Origin: Sphingobacteriales bacterium UTBCD1
Lineage (GTDB): Bacteria > Bacteroidota > Bacteroidia > Chitinophagales > Chitinophagaceae
NCBI GenBank assembly: GCA_002066995.1
Contig: MWTC01000052.1
Coordinates: 124,001-188,000, forward strand
Direction: 5' to 3'
DNA length: 64,000 nucleotides
Shown here: positions 18,491 to 27,280 of the stretch, piece after piece
Layout: each line of letters starts with the position of its first letter
Numbering within the stretch: the stretch's first letter is position 1
Made by a program: the position numbers and the translations under genes
The notes under the pieces: model-generated
What the model saw: the letters and a program-made list of their open reading frames with translations, nothing else
Database searches by the model: none
Told to the model about the DNA's origin: nothing

Positions 18491-19187
18491 ATTGTTTTGG
18501 TTTTATAAATGTTAGTTTATACATCATCCCTTTACAAATGATTTCTGATCTTATACCTGTCATTTCTTTAGGGATTAAATTGACCGGTACAGATGCTTTG
18601 TCTGCATCTGAAAATCCTCCTTTTAAAAATGGATTTTTCCGGTAATTCTCTCTCACCAGCTTATCGGTTTCATCAACGATCAATAGTTTGGTTTCCTGCT
18701 TTGCCACCCTGATCATTTCAAGAATCGCTTTTTGCTTATCATTAAAATAATTTATTCCTCCGCAATGAAAGACCACATCAAAATAATTGTCTTCAAATGG
18801 CAGATTTTCTCCTTCACAATGAACCAGAGTGGCTTTAACTTTCCATCTTTTCAAATGTTTTTTTGCCTGCAATAGCATTTTCATGGAAATATCCACTCCG
18901 GTATAAACAGCTTTTTTATTCAAAAACCGGAAATTATTTCCGGTGCCGGTTGAGACTTCTAAAACTTTATCATTGTCGCGGATGGTCAGTTCACTTAAAA
19001 AAGGTTCTCTGAACTTTTTTTCTCCGCCAAATTTTATCCTGAAGAAAAAACGTTGTGAAAGGTTATAAGCCCAGGATATCCTGTCGTAGATCTTTTTGTA
19101 TTTGAGATTGTCACCTGCCAGTGTATTCTCATCAATGAAGGAATAGATCCCTTTTATTAGATTATATTTTCTGTCTTTTAAAAACAT
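18483..19187 (-). CDS. class I SAM-dependent methyltransferase
   Basis: The protein has a UbiE/ubiquinone-type methyltransferase core: VLEVSTGTGNNF (motif I), YTGVDISMKML (motif II) and the FDVVFHCGGINYF segment. The ATG at 19187 is chosen because an earlier in-frame start would run into the end of the hexosaminidase gene; this leaves 20 bp between them and a 234-residue product. It overlaps the P1 peptidase start by 8 bp. The substrate, perhaps a lipid or quinone, cannot be told. Confidence 0.87.
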   Translation of the reverse strand: MFLKDRKYNLIKGIYSFIDENTLAGDNLKYKKIYDRISWAYNLSQRFFFRIKFGGEKKFREPFLSELTIRDNDKVLEVSTGTGNNFRFLNKKAVYTGVDISMKMLLQAKKHLKRWKVKATLVHCEGENLPFEDNYFDVVFHCGGINYFNDKQKAILEMIRVAKQETKLLIVDETDKLVRENYRKNPFLKGGFSDADKASVPVNLIPKEMTGIRSEIICKGMMYKLTFIKPKQYE

Positions 19188-19207
19188 GGTTTTCACAAAA
19201 AAAAAGA

Positions 19208-21508
19208 TCAATACACCATGATCTCGTCCGCAAAGATCCATGCGGGCTTTCCTTCGCCCGGATGGCCTTTGGGTAAACCGACTAATGCTTTTGCCGTTAC
19301 ACGGATATACCTTGCTTTCTGCTCCGGAAAATCAGCCGTAAAATCTTTTATTGAAGACTGCACATTGGAAGGAACCGTATTGTTCACTGTTTTTATTTCT
19401 TTAAAATTTTCTCCGTCGTCAGAGATCTCAAACTTCACCCATAGAGGCATCATGATCCAGTCGCGGTAATGCTGCAGGCATCCAATAGAGATCGTATGAA
19501 TAGTTTCTTCTTTTCCTAAATCAATAGTGGCTATAAGATCTTTGCCCTCAAAGCCGTGCCAGTACTTGCTGATATCAGAATCTGTTCCTCTTATGCCATC
19601 CGTTAAAGCATTCGGCCCGTCAGCGCTGTAGTTCCTGCTTACGGGGTTAGCATAGACAACATTTTTGCCGGTTGCTTTATCCATCACGAATGATTGTTGT
19701 GCCACCGTCTTGCTCAGCACTCTTCCGTTCACAACAGTGATCGCTTTCAGCGTGACGGAAGAATCAATTTGTATAGGATTTGTATAAAGTTTTCCTGACG
19801 GTGACGGATCACTCCCGTCGGTGCCGTAATAGATCCTGCCATTGTATATTTCAGTAAACAATGTTGCATATAGTTTTCCATTTTGTATAAAAGGCTTTAT
19901 TTCGGGAGTTAAGTTGCCCGGGCTGTAATTGACGCCTGACTGGCCGAACCGTTTGAAATGATATTGCAATCGTTCATTGAAATTATTCCAGTCTTTTTCT
20001 TCTTTCGGTGTCCAATCCACTTCAGCCAATGCCAGCATTCTGGGCAGCATCATGTATTCCGCGTGGAGTGCAGTGGAGATGTTCTCTGTCCAGAGATTTG
20101 CCTGGGCACCCAGGATGTATTGTTCATAACCATTCTCCAGTTCTTTTGGAACGGGATCATAATCATACACCATCTTCAATGTATTAAAACCACCGAAAGC
20201 CACAGGCTCTGTGGAAGGATCGGCCTGGTAATGGTCAAAGTACAGAGGTTTGCCCGGTGACATTACTACATCGTGTTTCATTTTCGCCGCAGCTATGCCT
20301 CCTGATTCACCTCGCCAGCTCATTACGGTGGCTTCAGGCGCAAGACCTCCTTCCAGGATCTCATCCCACCCGATCATCTTTCGGTGTTTGCTCACTATGA
20401 ATTTTTCAATGCGCTTAATGAAATAACTCTGGAGCTCGTCTTCATTTTTTAATCCCAGCTTATTTTTCAGCGCCTGGCATTTAGCACAGTTTTCCCAGGA
20501 TGTTTTGTCCACTTCATCACCGCCGATGTGAATGTACTTTGAAGGGAAAAGTTCCATTACTTCTGTAAGTACATTTTCCAGGAATGTAAAAACGCTGTCA
20601 TTGCCCACGCAATAAACAGAAGTGATGTTGGCATAGTTTCCACCCGTCATTGCTGGCTGAGGCTGCTGTGAACAACTTAAAAACGGATATGCGGCAATGG
20701 CTGCAGCGCTGTGGCCCGGCATCTCGATCTCCGGTACGATGGTTATGTTCCTTTCTTCAGCATATCGGATAATTTCCTTTATCTGTGTTTGTGTATAATA
20801 ACCTCCGTATGTCGGAGGGCCGCTTATATTTTTTTCTGACCTGCTTACCCAGCTTGGTCCTTCATCAGGGCGCCAGGCAGCAACTGAAGTGAGTTTCGGA
20901 TATTTTTTTATTTCAATACGCCAGCCCTGGTCATCGGTAAGGTGCCAGTGAAAAGTGTTCATCTTATACATAGCCAGCAGGTCAATATATTCTTTTACAA
21001 GTTCCGGGGAGAAAAAGTGGCGGCTGACATCAAGATGCATTCCCCTCCATCGGAAGCGTGGAAAATCTTTTACCTGCATGCAGGGCACCTGCAAAACGGC
21101 ATTGGTGCGGATGGCAGGCAAGGTCTGAAAAATGGTTTGCATTGCATATACCACGCCTTTTTTTGTATTTGCGGTAATGGTAATGGCATCCTGGGTCACC
21201 TTCAGCAAATAACCTTCATCGCCGATCTCACCTGTTTTTTGTATTCTGAATTCTATGCTTTTGCTTTTATGAATATTTGCAGGCAGGCTGATGCCCGAAA
21301 TATGGTTGATATAGGAAGTAAAAAACATTGCTGCGGCCTTAAGGTCTTTCCTGTTTGCATCGTATTTCAGGGATGTGTTATGGTCAATGACAAAATTCCC
21401 TTCACTGACCTGCAGGCTTACCGGTTTGGGAATGATATTTATCTCCTGTTGTGCATTTGTAAACAATGAAAGAGACAGGATAACCGGCAGTAAAATTATT
21501 CTTACCAT
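19208..21508 (-). CDS. beta-N-acetylhexosaminidase, GH20
   Basis: This secreted enzyme removes terminal N-acetylglucosamine from chitin oligomers or glycans. It has a signal peptide (MVRIILLPVILSLSLFTNAQ), a GH20b-type N-terminal domain, and the catalytic barrel with HIGGDEVDKTSW, whose Asp-Glu pair is the GH20 active site. The C-terminal part carries a chitobiase-like segment and an F5/8 type C-like module ending near residue 760. Length is normal at 766 residues. The next upstream gene is NagX-like, and a GH18 chitinase lies 2 kb away, which fits chitin use. Confidence 0.95.
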   Translation of the reverse strand: MVRIILLPVILSLSLFTNAQQEINIIPKPVSLQVSEGNFVIDHNTSLKYDANRKDLKAAAMFFTSYINHISGISLPANIHKSKSIEFRIQKTGEIGDEGYLLKVTQDAITITANTKKGVVYAMQTIFQTLPAIRTNAVLQVPCMQVKDFPRFRWRGMHLDVSRHFFSPELVKEYIDLLAMYKMNTFHWHLTDDQGWRIEIKKYPKLTSVAAWRPDEGPSWVSRSEKNISGPPTYGGYYTQTQIKEIIRYAEERNITIVPEIEMPGHSAAAIAAYPFLSCSQQPQPAMTGGNYANITSVYCVGNDSVFTFLENVLTEVMELFPSKYIHIGGDEVDKTSWENCAKCQALKNKLGLKNEDELQSYFIKRIEKFIVSKHRKMIGWDEILEGGLAPEATVMSWRGESGGIAAAKMKHDVVMSPGKPLYFDHYQADPSTEPVAFGGFNTLKMVYDYDPVPKELENGYEQYILGAQANLWTENISTALHAEYMMLPRMLALAEVDWTPKEEKDWNNFNERLQYHFKRFGQSGVNYSPGNLTPEIKPFIQNGKLYATLFTEIYNGRIYYGTDGSDPSPSGKLYTNPIQIDSSVTLKAITVVNGRVLSKTVAQQSFVMDKATGKNVVYANPVSRNYSADGPNALTDGIRGTDSDISKYWHGFEGKDLIATIDLGKEETIHTISIGCLQHYRDWIMMPLWVKFEISDDGENFKEIKTVNNTVPSNVQSSIKDFTADFPEQKARYIRVTAKALVGLPKGHPGEGKPAWIFADEIMVY

Positions 21509-21687
21509 TTCTTTGATTTAAAAATGATCTGATGAAATAAATTAGGAACGGTAAAATTATTATTTGTTTTAGTTACGGCAATATTTATATGAGGATCCTT
21601 CCGCAAGGAGTAATAAATATACCTAAGGAAATATTTTGACGCATTCTTTCTCTGCTCATCGTTGCCTTGTAAGATCAGATTGAAACT

Positions 21688-22827
21688 TTACACTTTGATG
21701 TAGATTTTCTTTTTATCAAGCCAGTAGGCTACTGCCCAGCATAAGAGCATATAAGCCAGGGCAAACAATAAAGATCCCAGGTATGCTCCTGCATAAATGA
21801 AAATATTATTGTAAAGCCATTTGTAAAAACTCAGGTTTTCCATAGGGATGGTTAACAAAACTATAGCCAGCAATTCAGAAAGCAGGTAAACAAACAATGT
21901 GTTTTTTCCAAAAACACGGAAAAAATAAGTCCATTCGATTTTGCCTTTTAACTGGACAAGATAGACCAGCGATCCAATTATGACGCAATCAATACCGATC
22001 GTATAAACGACATAACTGCTTGTCCATAATTTTTTATTGATCGGGAAAAGCAGATCCCAGAAATAGCCGCATACCATTAACCCTGCACCCCATAAGAGCA
22101 GCTTTACCACACCCTCATAGTCACTTTTCTTTTGGATCCATTTACCTGCAAGATATCCTGCAACTACATTACTGATAGCCGGCAATGTACTGAGCCAGCC
22201 TTCAGGATCAAAGGCAACGCCTTCTCCGTGGTACATGTGTTTTTCACCCATAAGCCACCTGTCAAAATAGAAACCGGCATTCCCACGCATGGATAACGGA
22301 TTGGCCGGGTCACCAAATACGTAAAGGATGATCCAGTATGCAAAAAGAGAGATAACACAAATGATGACGGTAGTTTTTTCTTTCAGAAAATAGATCATCA
22401 GAGAAGCAATGCCATAACACAAAGCGATCCGCTGCAACACACCCATGATCCTTGTTTCTGACATGGGAAACGGAAGAATATGATGATTTTTATCAAGCCT
22501 GAAAAAAGGAAACCAATACATTAAATAACCCAGCAGGAAAATGATGGCAGTGCGTTTTATAATTCTCCAGACAACGTGCCCGGTGGTCCAGGTCTCCCAT
22601 TTTTTCCAGACAAAACTCATGGAGTTGCCAACGGCAAAAAGGAAAGAGGGGAATACAAGATCCGTAGCGGTGAAACCATTCCACCTTGCGTGAAGCAGGG
22701 GAGAAAATGAAGTGGCTTCATTGCCCGGAGTGTTGACAATGATCATAAAACAAAGGGTCATTCCACGAAATACGTCCAGGGCAAGGTTCCGGTTTGATGA
22801 AACAGGCGCAGGAATTGATGTTGCCAT
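21688..22827 (-). CDS. NagX-like transmembrane acyltransferase (DUF5009/COG4299)
   Basis: The 379-residue polytopic protein begins NRNLALDVFRGMTLCFMIIVNTPG, the signature of the family that includes HGSNAT and bacterial NagX, with about ten membrane segments after it. It has an early conserved His (LLHARWNGFTATDLVFP). Family members are thought to acetylate or move amino sugars across the membrane. It lies upstream of the GH20 gene on the same strand, so a role with N-acetylglucosamine taken up from chitin is a reasonable inference. Confidence 0.88.
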   Translation of the reverse strand: MATSIPAPVSSNRNLALDVFRGMTLCFMIIVNTPGNEATSFSPLLHARWNGFTATDLVFPSFLFAVGNSMSFVWKKWETWTTGHVVWRIIKRTAIIFLLGYLMYWFPFFRLDKNHHILPFPMSETRIMGVLQRIALCYGIASLMIYFLKEKTTVIICVISLFAYWIILYVFGDPANPLSMRGNAGFYFDRWLMGEKHMYHGEGVAFDPEGWLSTLPAISNVVAGYLAGKWIQKKSDYEGVVKLLLWGAGLMVCGYFWDLLFPINKKLWTSSYVVYTIGIDCVIIGSLVYLVQLKGKIEWTYFFRVFGKNTLFVYLLSELLAIVLLTIPMENLSFYKWLYNNIFIYAGAYLGSLLFALAYMLLCWAVAYWLDKKKIYIKV

Positions 22828-23013
22828 CTGAAGTGGATTTTGGTATGAAGAGCTGGTTTATGTTTTAAAAGTACGCTATTCATTTTGTATCTGGTGGAAA
22901 AAATTCATTAAGCATATATATAGTAAAGAGAAGTAAGCCGCCATTCTTTCTGATGAAGCATCATAATTGTTGGGACAAAGAATATTGAAAATGAAATTGA
23001 CCCATCAGCGGAG

Positions 23014-23601
23014 TTAACGAAAAAGGTACCTCACAAATTCATAGTTATGCCCTTTCTTGAAAGGAGTTCTTCCTTTTAAAGTGAGTTCATAGTTATGCGT
23101 ACGGATGCTTTCAAAGATGTTTTCCTTTTCTGCGAAAGAAAAATAGGACCTAAGTGGCATGAATGCAGCTAACTGTTTATCGATACCGGTGACAAACCGG
23201 TATCCGGGCCGAAAGTGAAGTCCCTTTACTTTACGTTCTGCTTTGTGTAATGCAGCAGCATTGAAATAATCCTTATGCACGAACACCATGCATTGCAGAT
23301 CATCGGTGTGGCCAAAGTATGATCTTGCCGGAGTGATATTAAATACTTCGGGGAACCATATACTCACTCTAACCGGAGAGTGGTCAGTAGAAGGGAAACA
23401 GGAAATGATCCAGTATTCATTCTCATTTTTAACGGGATCGGGAATAAAATTGTTGATATAATGCCTGCAAATCCCTGTGATCAATTTTGCGTCCTTTAGC
23501 TTTAATAACTTGTCCAGCCGCTTTGCATTCTTTTCATTAAGGTCAAATGGGTTGAATGAACGGTTGTTGACCCCAAATTGATAGGAAACAGGTGATTTCA
23601 T
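23014..23601 (-). CDS. hypothetical protein
   Basis: I do not recognise this 195-residue protein. It has no signal peptide or membrane span and has mixed alpha/beta composition with several aromatic strands (YWIISCF, VRVSIWFPEVF, LQCMVFVHKDYF). An ATG at 23601 is used; the longer frame starts at a GTG at 23628. It is divergent from the chitinase gene and separated by 186 bp from the NagX-like gene. Codon use looks like the neighbours, so I take it as a real gene. Confidence 0.7.
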   Translation of the reverse strand: MKSPVSYQFGVNNRSFNPFDLNEKNAKRLDKLLKLKDAKLITGICRHYINNFIPDPVKNENEYWIISCFPSTDHSPVRVSIWFPEVFNITPARSYFGHTDDLQCMVFVHKDYFNAAALHKAERKVKGLHFRPGYRFVTGIDKQLAAFMPLRSYFSFAEKENIFESIRTHNYELTLKGRTPFKKGHNYEFVRYLFR

Positions 23602-23769
23602 TATAATTGATAAGAATTGATTTTTCACTTGCTGAAAAAAATTAATTTGTCATTTATTTCTTTTCGGAAATTCTGTAATTGGCAATAACACCATTAATTG
23701 TTTCCAACAGTACGCAATGGGTTGAAAGAATTGTTTCTGAAAACCGAAATATTTTTTGGGTTTGTATCA

Positions 23770-24858
23770 ATGAAACCTGTTAATTTAGTGATGAAACTAA
23801 CCTGCGATCTGGTGAGAAAGAATAAATTCCTGCTTGCATTACTGGCGGTACTGTTTTACCTGAGTGCCTGTAAAAAGGAAACTCCTGTTGCACCACCGGG
23901 TAATGTCAATATCTATCCCCCGGCCAAACCGGGCTTTTTTGTTGTCGGTTATTTTCCTTCTTACCGTTATGTGAGTGAATATCCCGACCGCATGTTCCGG
24001 ATGTGTAAAGTGGTTAACTATGCTTTTGCCGATGTGAACTCTTCCAATACTTCCACCATTGCCAACCCGCAAAAATTTGATTCTGTTTATAAAAAGGCAA
24101 AAGCAAATGGTTCCATGGTCTTTCTTTCTGTTGCAGGTGATCCGGCATTATTTGCATCAATGAGTGGTACATCAGGCGGCAGGAATACTTTTGTCAGGGA
24201 TATCATGCAGAAAGTGCGGTTTTATTATTTGGATGGAATTGACATAGACTGGGAGTACCCGCTCAGCAATGACGGCACCGGGCAAACTTTCAGTTTGCTG
24301 ATGAAGCAACTCTCCGATTCTCTGCATGTAGATGGAAAATATTTTTTAACTGCAGCTATTACTCCCGGTGTGTATGCGGGCAGTGTGCGGGATGGTATCA
24401 GCAATGATGTGTTTCAATACGCTGATTGGTTCAATGTGATGGCTTATGATGATTTCACCACCAACCCGGCTTTTCCTTACCAGCAGCACAGCCCCTTTTC
24501 ATTGGCAGTGAACTCACTTGATTACTGGCTCAACACAAGAGGAATGCCGAAAGATAAATGCCTGCTCGGTATTCCCGCTTATGGACGCCCTTCGGGGATG
24601 ACGCAAACAAATACCGTTTTATCTTACAAAACAATTCTTGCCCAGGGCGGCAGCTCAGTATCAGATTCTGCCACCGTATCTTCAGGAGGCTTTTCCAATT
24701 ATACGATTTATTATAACGGGCAGCCTACGGTAAAAAAGAAAGCTGCTTATGCACGAACCATTGCCGGAGGGGTCATGTTCTGGGAAATAGGAGAAGACGT
24801 TGCAGACGACCGCTCCCTTATCAAAGCAGCTTGCGACACTCTTGGAATTCAATATTGA
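23770..24858 (+). CDS. GH18 chitinase-like lipoprotein
   Basis: This is a glycoside hydrolase 18 domain exported as a lipoprotein. From the ATG at 23770 (or 23788) there is a basic N-terminus, a hydrophobic stretch LLALLAVLFYLSAC and a lipobox Cys followed by KKET. The barrel contains the family catalytic motif DGIDIDWEYP (DxxDxDxE) near residue 165, the FNVMAYDDF strand, and a closing GGVMFWEIGEDV strand. It likely cuts chitin or chitooligosaccharides at the cell surface, complementing the nearby GH20 enzyme. A weak TATTTTTTG box lies just before it. Confidence 0.93.
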   Translation: MKPVNLVMKLTCDLVRKNKFLLALLAVLFYLSACKKETPVAPPGNVNIYPPAKPGFFVVGYFPSYRYVSEYPDRMFRMCKVVNYAFADVNSSNTSTIANPQKFDSVYKKAKANGSMVFLSVAGDPALFASMSGTSGGRNTFVRDIMQKVRFYYLDGIDIDWEYPLSNDGTGQTFSLLMKQLSDSLHVDGKYFLTAAITPGVYAGSVRDGISNDVFQYADWFNVMAYDDFTTNPAFPYQQHSPFSLAVNSLDYWLNTRGMPKDKCLLGIPAYGRPSGMTQTNTVLSYKTILAQGGSSVSDSATVSSGGFSNYTIYYNGQPTVKKKAAYARTIAGGVMFWEIGEDVADDRSLIKAACDTLGIQY

Positions 24859-24902
24859 CCAGTTCCGTTAATTTTATTGTTAGTTAGGAATAAAAATATT
24901 TT

Positions 24903-24930
24903 TCATTATAAAAACCTTCGTTTATAATGA
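24903..24930. other. AT-rich perfect hairpin after chitinase gene
   Basis: TCATTATAAA and TTTATAATGA form a perfect 10-bp inverted repeat around AACCTTCG. It lies 45 bp after the chitinase stop. No T-run follows on the plus strand, so terminator function is uncertain; on the minus strand a T-rich stretch follows. The rest of the 264-bp gap to 25122 shows nothing I can name. Confidence 0.4.
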
Positions 24931-25122
24931 TGTGCCTGACAAATTCCATTAAAAAATTTGATCTCAGCATATCAGTAAACTGCAAAACTGATTTATTATA
25001 CAGACAGTAAATAGTGGAGAAACAGGTTTATGGGGATTATAATTACCGGATGCAATTATATTAAACAACCTTATTGGTCTGGTTCTGTTACGTAAAAAAA
25101 GGTGATGAAAATATTATCCAGC

Positions 25123-26007
25123 TCAGTTATGTACTGTCAGCTCTTTACTCGCATTTTTTTGAATCTTTTTCTGTTTCCAGTTGTACCATGTCTTTGGCAT
25201 TGTTCTTTTCATCATCGTGTCAATGTTGCGCATACCAAAAAGGTTCCATGCGCCATGGATCTTTCCTCCGAGTGAAGATTGCATTGCACGAAGGCTTAAT
25301 GCAAATCCGCTGTCCAGGTATTCCATGTGGTGCCAGTAACCGGCAGGCATGAATAAAGTTTGGCCATGTTCTAACGTGACGTCGAGGCCGTCTGCAAATT
25401 TCAATGCCGGGAATCTTTCATAGTCAACCCTGCTGTTGTCCTGGTAATAACGGGAAAAATCGGCAAGTGTCAATACTTCAAAGGGTTTGCGATACAACTT
25501 ATGCTGCTGTCCAAAAGGAAATAACAAAATTCTTTTTCTCCCGGCGAATTGTGTATGTATGATATGTGAAAGGTCAATGTCGAAATGCATGTGCGTGATG
25601 GAACCGGCTCCCCCGACAAACAACATCGGGAATTTTTTTACAAAGCCTTTCATGTATTCTTCAGGCCAGGTAAAATCTTTTACCAGTTGCGGTGCATGAT
25701 GAAGAATATTGAAAAGAAAGATGCGTAATTCCACCGGGCCTTTTTTTACCATGTCCAGGTAGTCGCCGAATTTCATATATCCATCGGCTTTATTGATTGG
25801 GGTGTAGGCGTCACTTTTAATATTATTGTAAACAGCAACCTCTTTTTCTCCTACCAGTTGTTTGAAATAATCCCAGTTCCATTTTTCTCTTGCCGGCCAG
25901 TCTTTAGAAAGGTTTTTGATCACAAGAGGTGTGTTGGTCCGGTAAAAATCTTTTTTGAAATCTTCCGGACTAATGTTATCAACAACAGTTACCGGTTTTA
26001 ATTGCAT
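25123..26007 (-). CDS. cupin-like/JmjC-domain protein
   Basis: This looks like a 2-oxoglutarate/Fe(II) oxygenase of the JmjC/cupin_8 group. The iron-binding motif HMHFDID (HxD) is near residue 150, the distal His is in GYWHHMEY, and the Lys of GRKRILLFPF is placed as in JmjC hydroxylases. The ATG at 26007 starts MQLKPVTVVDNIS; the upstream part of the frame is unlike the family. The C-terminal 60 residues are basic. The substrate, a protein or tRNA in known relatives, is unknown. Confidence 0.87.
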   Translation of the reverse strand: MQLKPVTVVDNISPEDFKKDFYRTNTPLVIKNLSKDWPAREKWNWDYFKQLVGEKEVAVYNNIKSDAYTPINKADGYMKFGDYLDMVKKGPVELRIFLFNILHHAPQLVKDFTWPEEYMKGFVKKFPMLFVGGAGSITHMHFDIDLSHIIHTQFAGRKRILLFPFGQQHKLYRKPFEVLTLADFSRYYQDNSRVDYERFPALKFADGLDVTLEHGQTLFMPAGYWHHMEYLDSGFALSLRAMQSSLGGKIHGAWNLFGMRNIDTMMKRTMPKTWYNWKQKKIQKNASKELTVHN

Positions 26008-26130
26008 AGTAAGACTTTTTGAGAATGGAACTGAAAAATACGATTTGTCCGGCAAATAGCGGATGAGTTAGGTAATTTTTGTAAAAAAATTGCTTTAATG
26101 GAGTTGCTTATATCCCGGGTCGGGATGATG

Positions 26131-26166
26131 TAAAAAAATAAAGCGCCATTTTCAACAGCGCTTTAT
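26131..26166 (-). terminator. rho-independent terminator of the small basic protein gene
   Basis: On the minus strand ATAAAGCGC and GCGCTTTAT form a perfect 9-bp stem around an 11-base loop, followed by TTTTTTT. It lies about 50 bp after the stop of the gene at 26217-26489. Confidence 0.88.
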
Positions 26167-26216
26167 ACCGGTCAGCTCACTGATTCTCTCTGTATGACTA
26201 TGATGAATTGCTGAAT

Positions 26217-26489
26217 TTATATTACACGGCGGCTTTTGCCGGAATGTTTTTTCATCATGCTGCTGCGGTTATGATGTCGTGCAGTATGTCTTTTATGAAA
26301 TTTCTTTTTTCCTGTTTTGAAACTTTTCCGGTTCTTTTTTAATTGACGAGGTTGCTTCTGTGAAGAAATGCCATTTCTGAAATTTTGTTCAGCCCGGATT
26401 TGAGGCTTGTTGTCTTGCTGGGTTTTTTGTGCTGCTGCAGTTAAGGAAAAAAGCCCGAGTGTCATTATTGCAATGAATAACTTTTTCAT
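26217..26489 (-). CDS. small, very basic secreted protein
   Basis: This 90-residue protein has a clear signal peptide (MKKLFIAIMTLGLFSLTAAA) and a mature part dominated by Lys, Arg, His, Gln and Asn, with tracts such as QLKKNRKSFKTGKKKFHKR and RHTARHHNRSSMMKKH. It has no acidic C-terminus and no Cys. It is followed by a strong terminator, so it is a stand-alone gene. It could bind nucleic acid, lipopolysaccharide or membranes, but I recognise no family. Confidence 0.75.
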   Translation of the reverse strand: MKKLFIAIMTLGLFSLTAAAQKTQQDNKPQIRAEQNFRNGISSQKQPRQLKKNRKSFKTGKKKFHKRHTARHHNRSSMMKKHSGKSRRVI

Positions 26490-26577
26490 ATGTCAGAATT
26501 TAGGTGATAAAATACTGAAACCTTTTGTAAGACGAAATCTTTCGTGCCGGGTTTAACCGTTAGGAAAACTTTAAGAA

Positions 26578-27171
26578 TTAAAACAGTCCTTCCTGTTTTG
26601 TCGTCCGGAAACTTTTGCGGTGATATTTGCAGAGGCCGTACTGCTCAATGGCTTTGCGATGTTCTATGGTGCCATAGCCTTTGTTGCGGTACCATCCGTA
26701 TTGAGGAAATTCGGTATGAAGTTTTTTCATCAGGTCATCACGGTATGTTTTAGCCAGGATGCTTGCTGCGGCAATAGACATAAAAGTAGCATCACCCCTG
26801 ATGACGCAGCGATGCGGAATGTTTTTATATTTTATAAAACGATTACCGTCAATTAGCAAAAGTTCCGGTGCAGCCTTTAGTTTTCCGATAGCAAGGTGCA
26901 TTGCTCTGAAAGAGGCTTTCAGAATATTGATGCGATCTATTTCGTCATTGTCAATACTTGCCACTGCGTATGCAATGGCTTCGTCCTCGATGATCACCCT
27001 TAATTCATTTCGTTGTTTTTCAGGGATCTGTTTGGAATCATTCAACCCCGGATGATAAAATCCTTTGGGCAGTATGACTGCTGCTGCAAAAACGGGACCG
27101 GCAAAACAGCCACGTCCGGCCTCATCGCAACCGGCTTCAATAAGTTTTTCCTGGGAAAAAGGCTGAAGCAG
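26578..27171 (-). CDS. rnhB: ribonuclease HII, non-ATG start
   Basis: This enzyme cuts RNA in RNA-DNA hybrids and at single ribonucleotides. The first in-frame ATG (27045) would begin at NDSKQIPEKQR and lose the catalytic motif. The same frame upstream encodes LIEAGCDEAGRGCFAGP, with the essential Asp-Glu, and is open back to a TGA at 27186-27184. No ATG, GTG or TTG lies in that stretch, so translation probably starts at CTG 27171 or ATT 27177; CTG gives a 197-residue protein of normal length. A TATTTTTG promoter box ends 14 bases before the CTG. The other active-site residues (LLIDGNRF, SIAAASILAKTYRD) are present. Confidence 0.85.
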   Translation of the reverse strand: MLQPFSQEKLIEAGCDEAGRGCFAGPVFAAAVILPKGFYHPGLNDSKQIPEKQRNELRVIIEDEAIAYAVASIDNDEIDRINILKASFRAMHLAIGKLKAAPELLLIDGNRFIKYKNIPHRCVIRGDATFMSIAAASILAKTYRDDLMKKLHTEFPQYGWYRNKGYGTIEHRKAIEQYGLCKYHRKSFRTTKQEGLF

Positions 27172-27184
27172 AAAAATTTTTTTT

Positions 27185-27192
27185 CAAAAATA
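27185..27192 (-). promoter_or_regulatory. candidate -7 box of rnhB
   Basis: The minus strand reads TATTTTTG, matching TAnnTTTG. Transcription would begin around 27178-27180, downstream of the out-of-frame ATG at 27205 and just ahead of the ATT/CTG start candidates. No good TTG box is seen at the usual distance. Confidence 0.45.
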
Positions 27193-27265
27193 AGCTGTAG
27201 TTCATTCCCTTTTGCCGGTGATTATGCTTTTTATGGTTAAAGATCTTTTCAACGCCATCATAACC

Positions 27266-27273
27266 TAACTTTG
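27266..27273 (+). promoter_or_regulatory. candidate -7 box of the heme A synthase gene
   Basis: TAACTTTG fits TAnnTTTG and ends 7 bases before the ATG at 27281. The message would start at or within a few bases of the start codon, making it nearly leaderless. The -33 region is weak. Confidence 0.45.
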
Positions 27274-27280
27274 CCGCTCC

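Noticed and set aside
27046-27205. rnhB as a pseudogene broken by frameshift
   Set aside because: The frame with all catalytic motifs is intact from 27177 onward and a promoter box fits a non-ATG start, so loss of function is not required; a frameshift at the A8 tract remains only an alternative.
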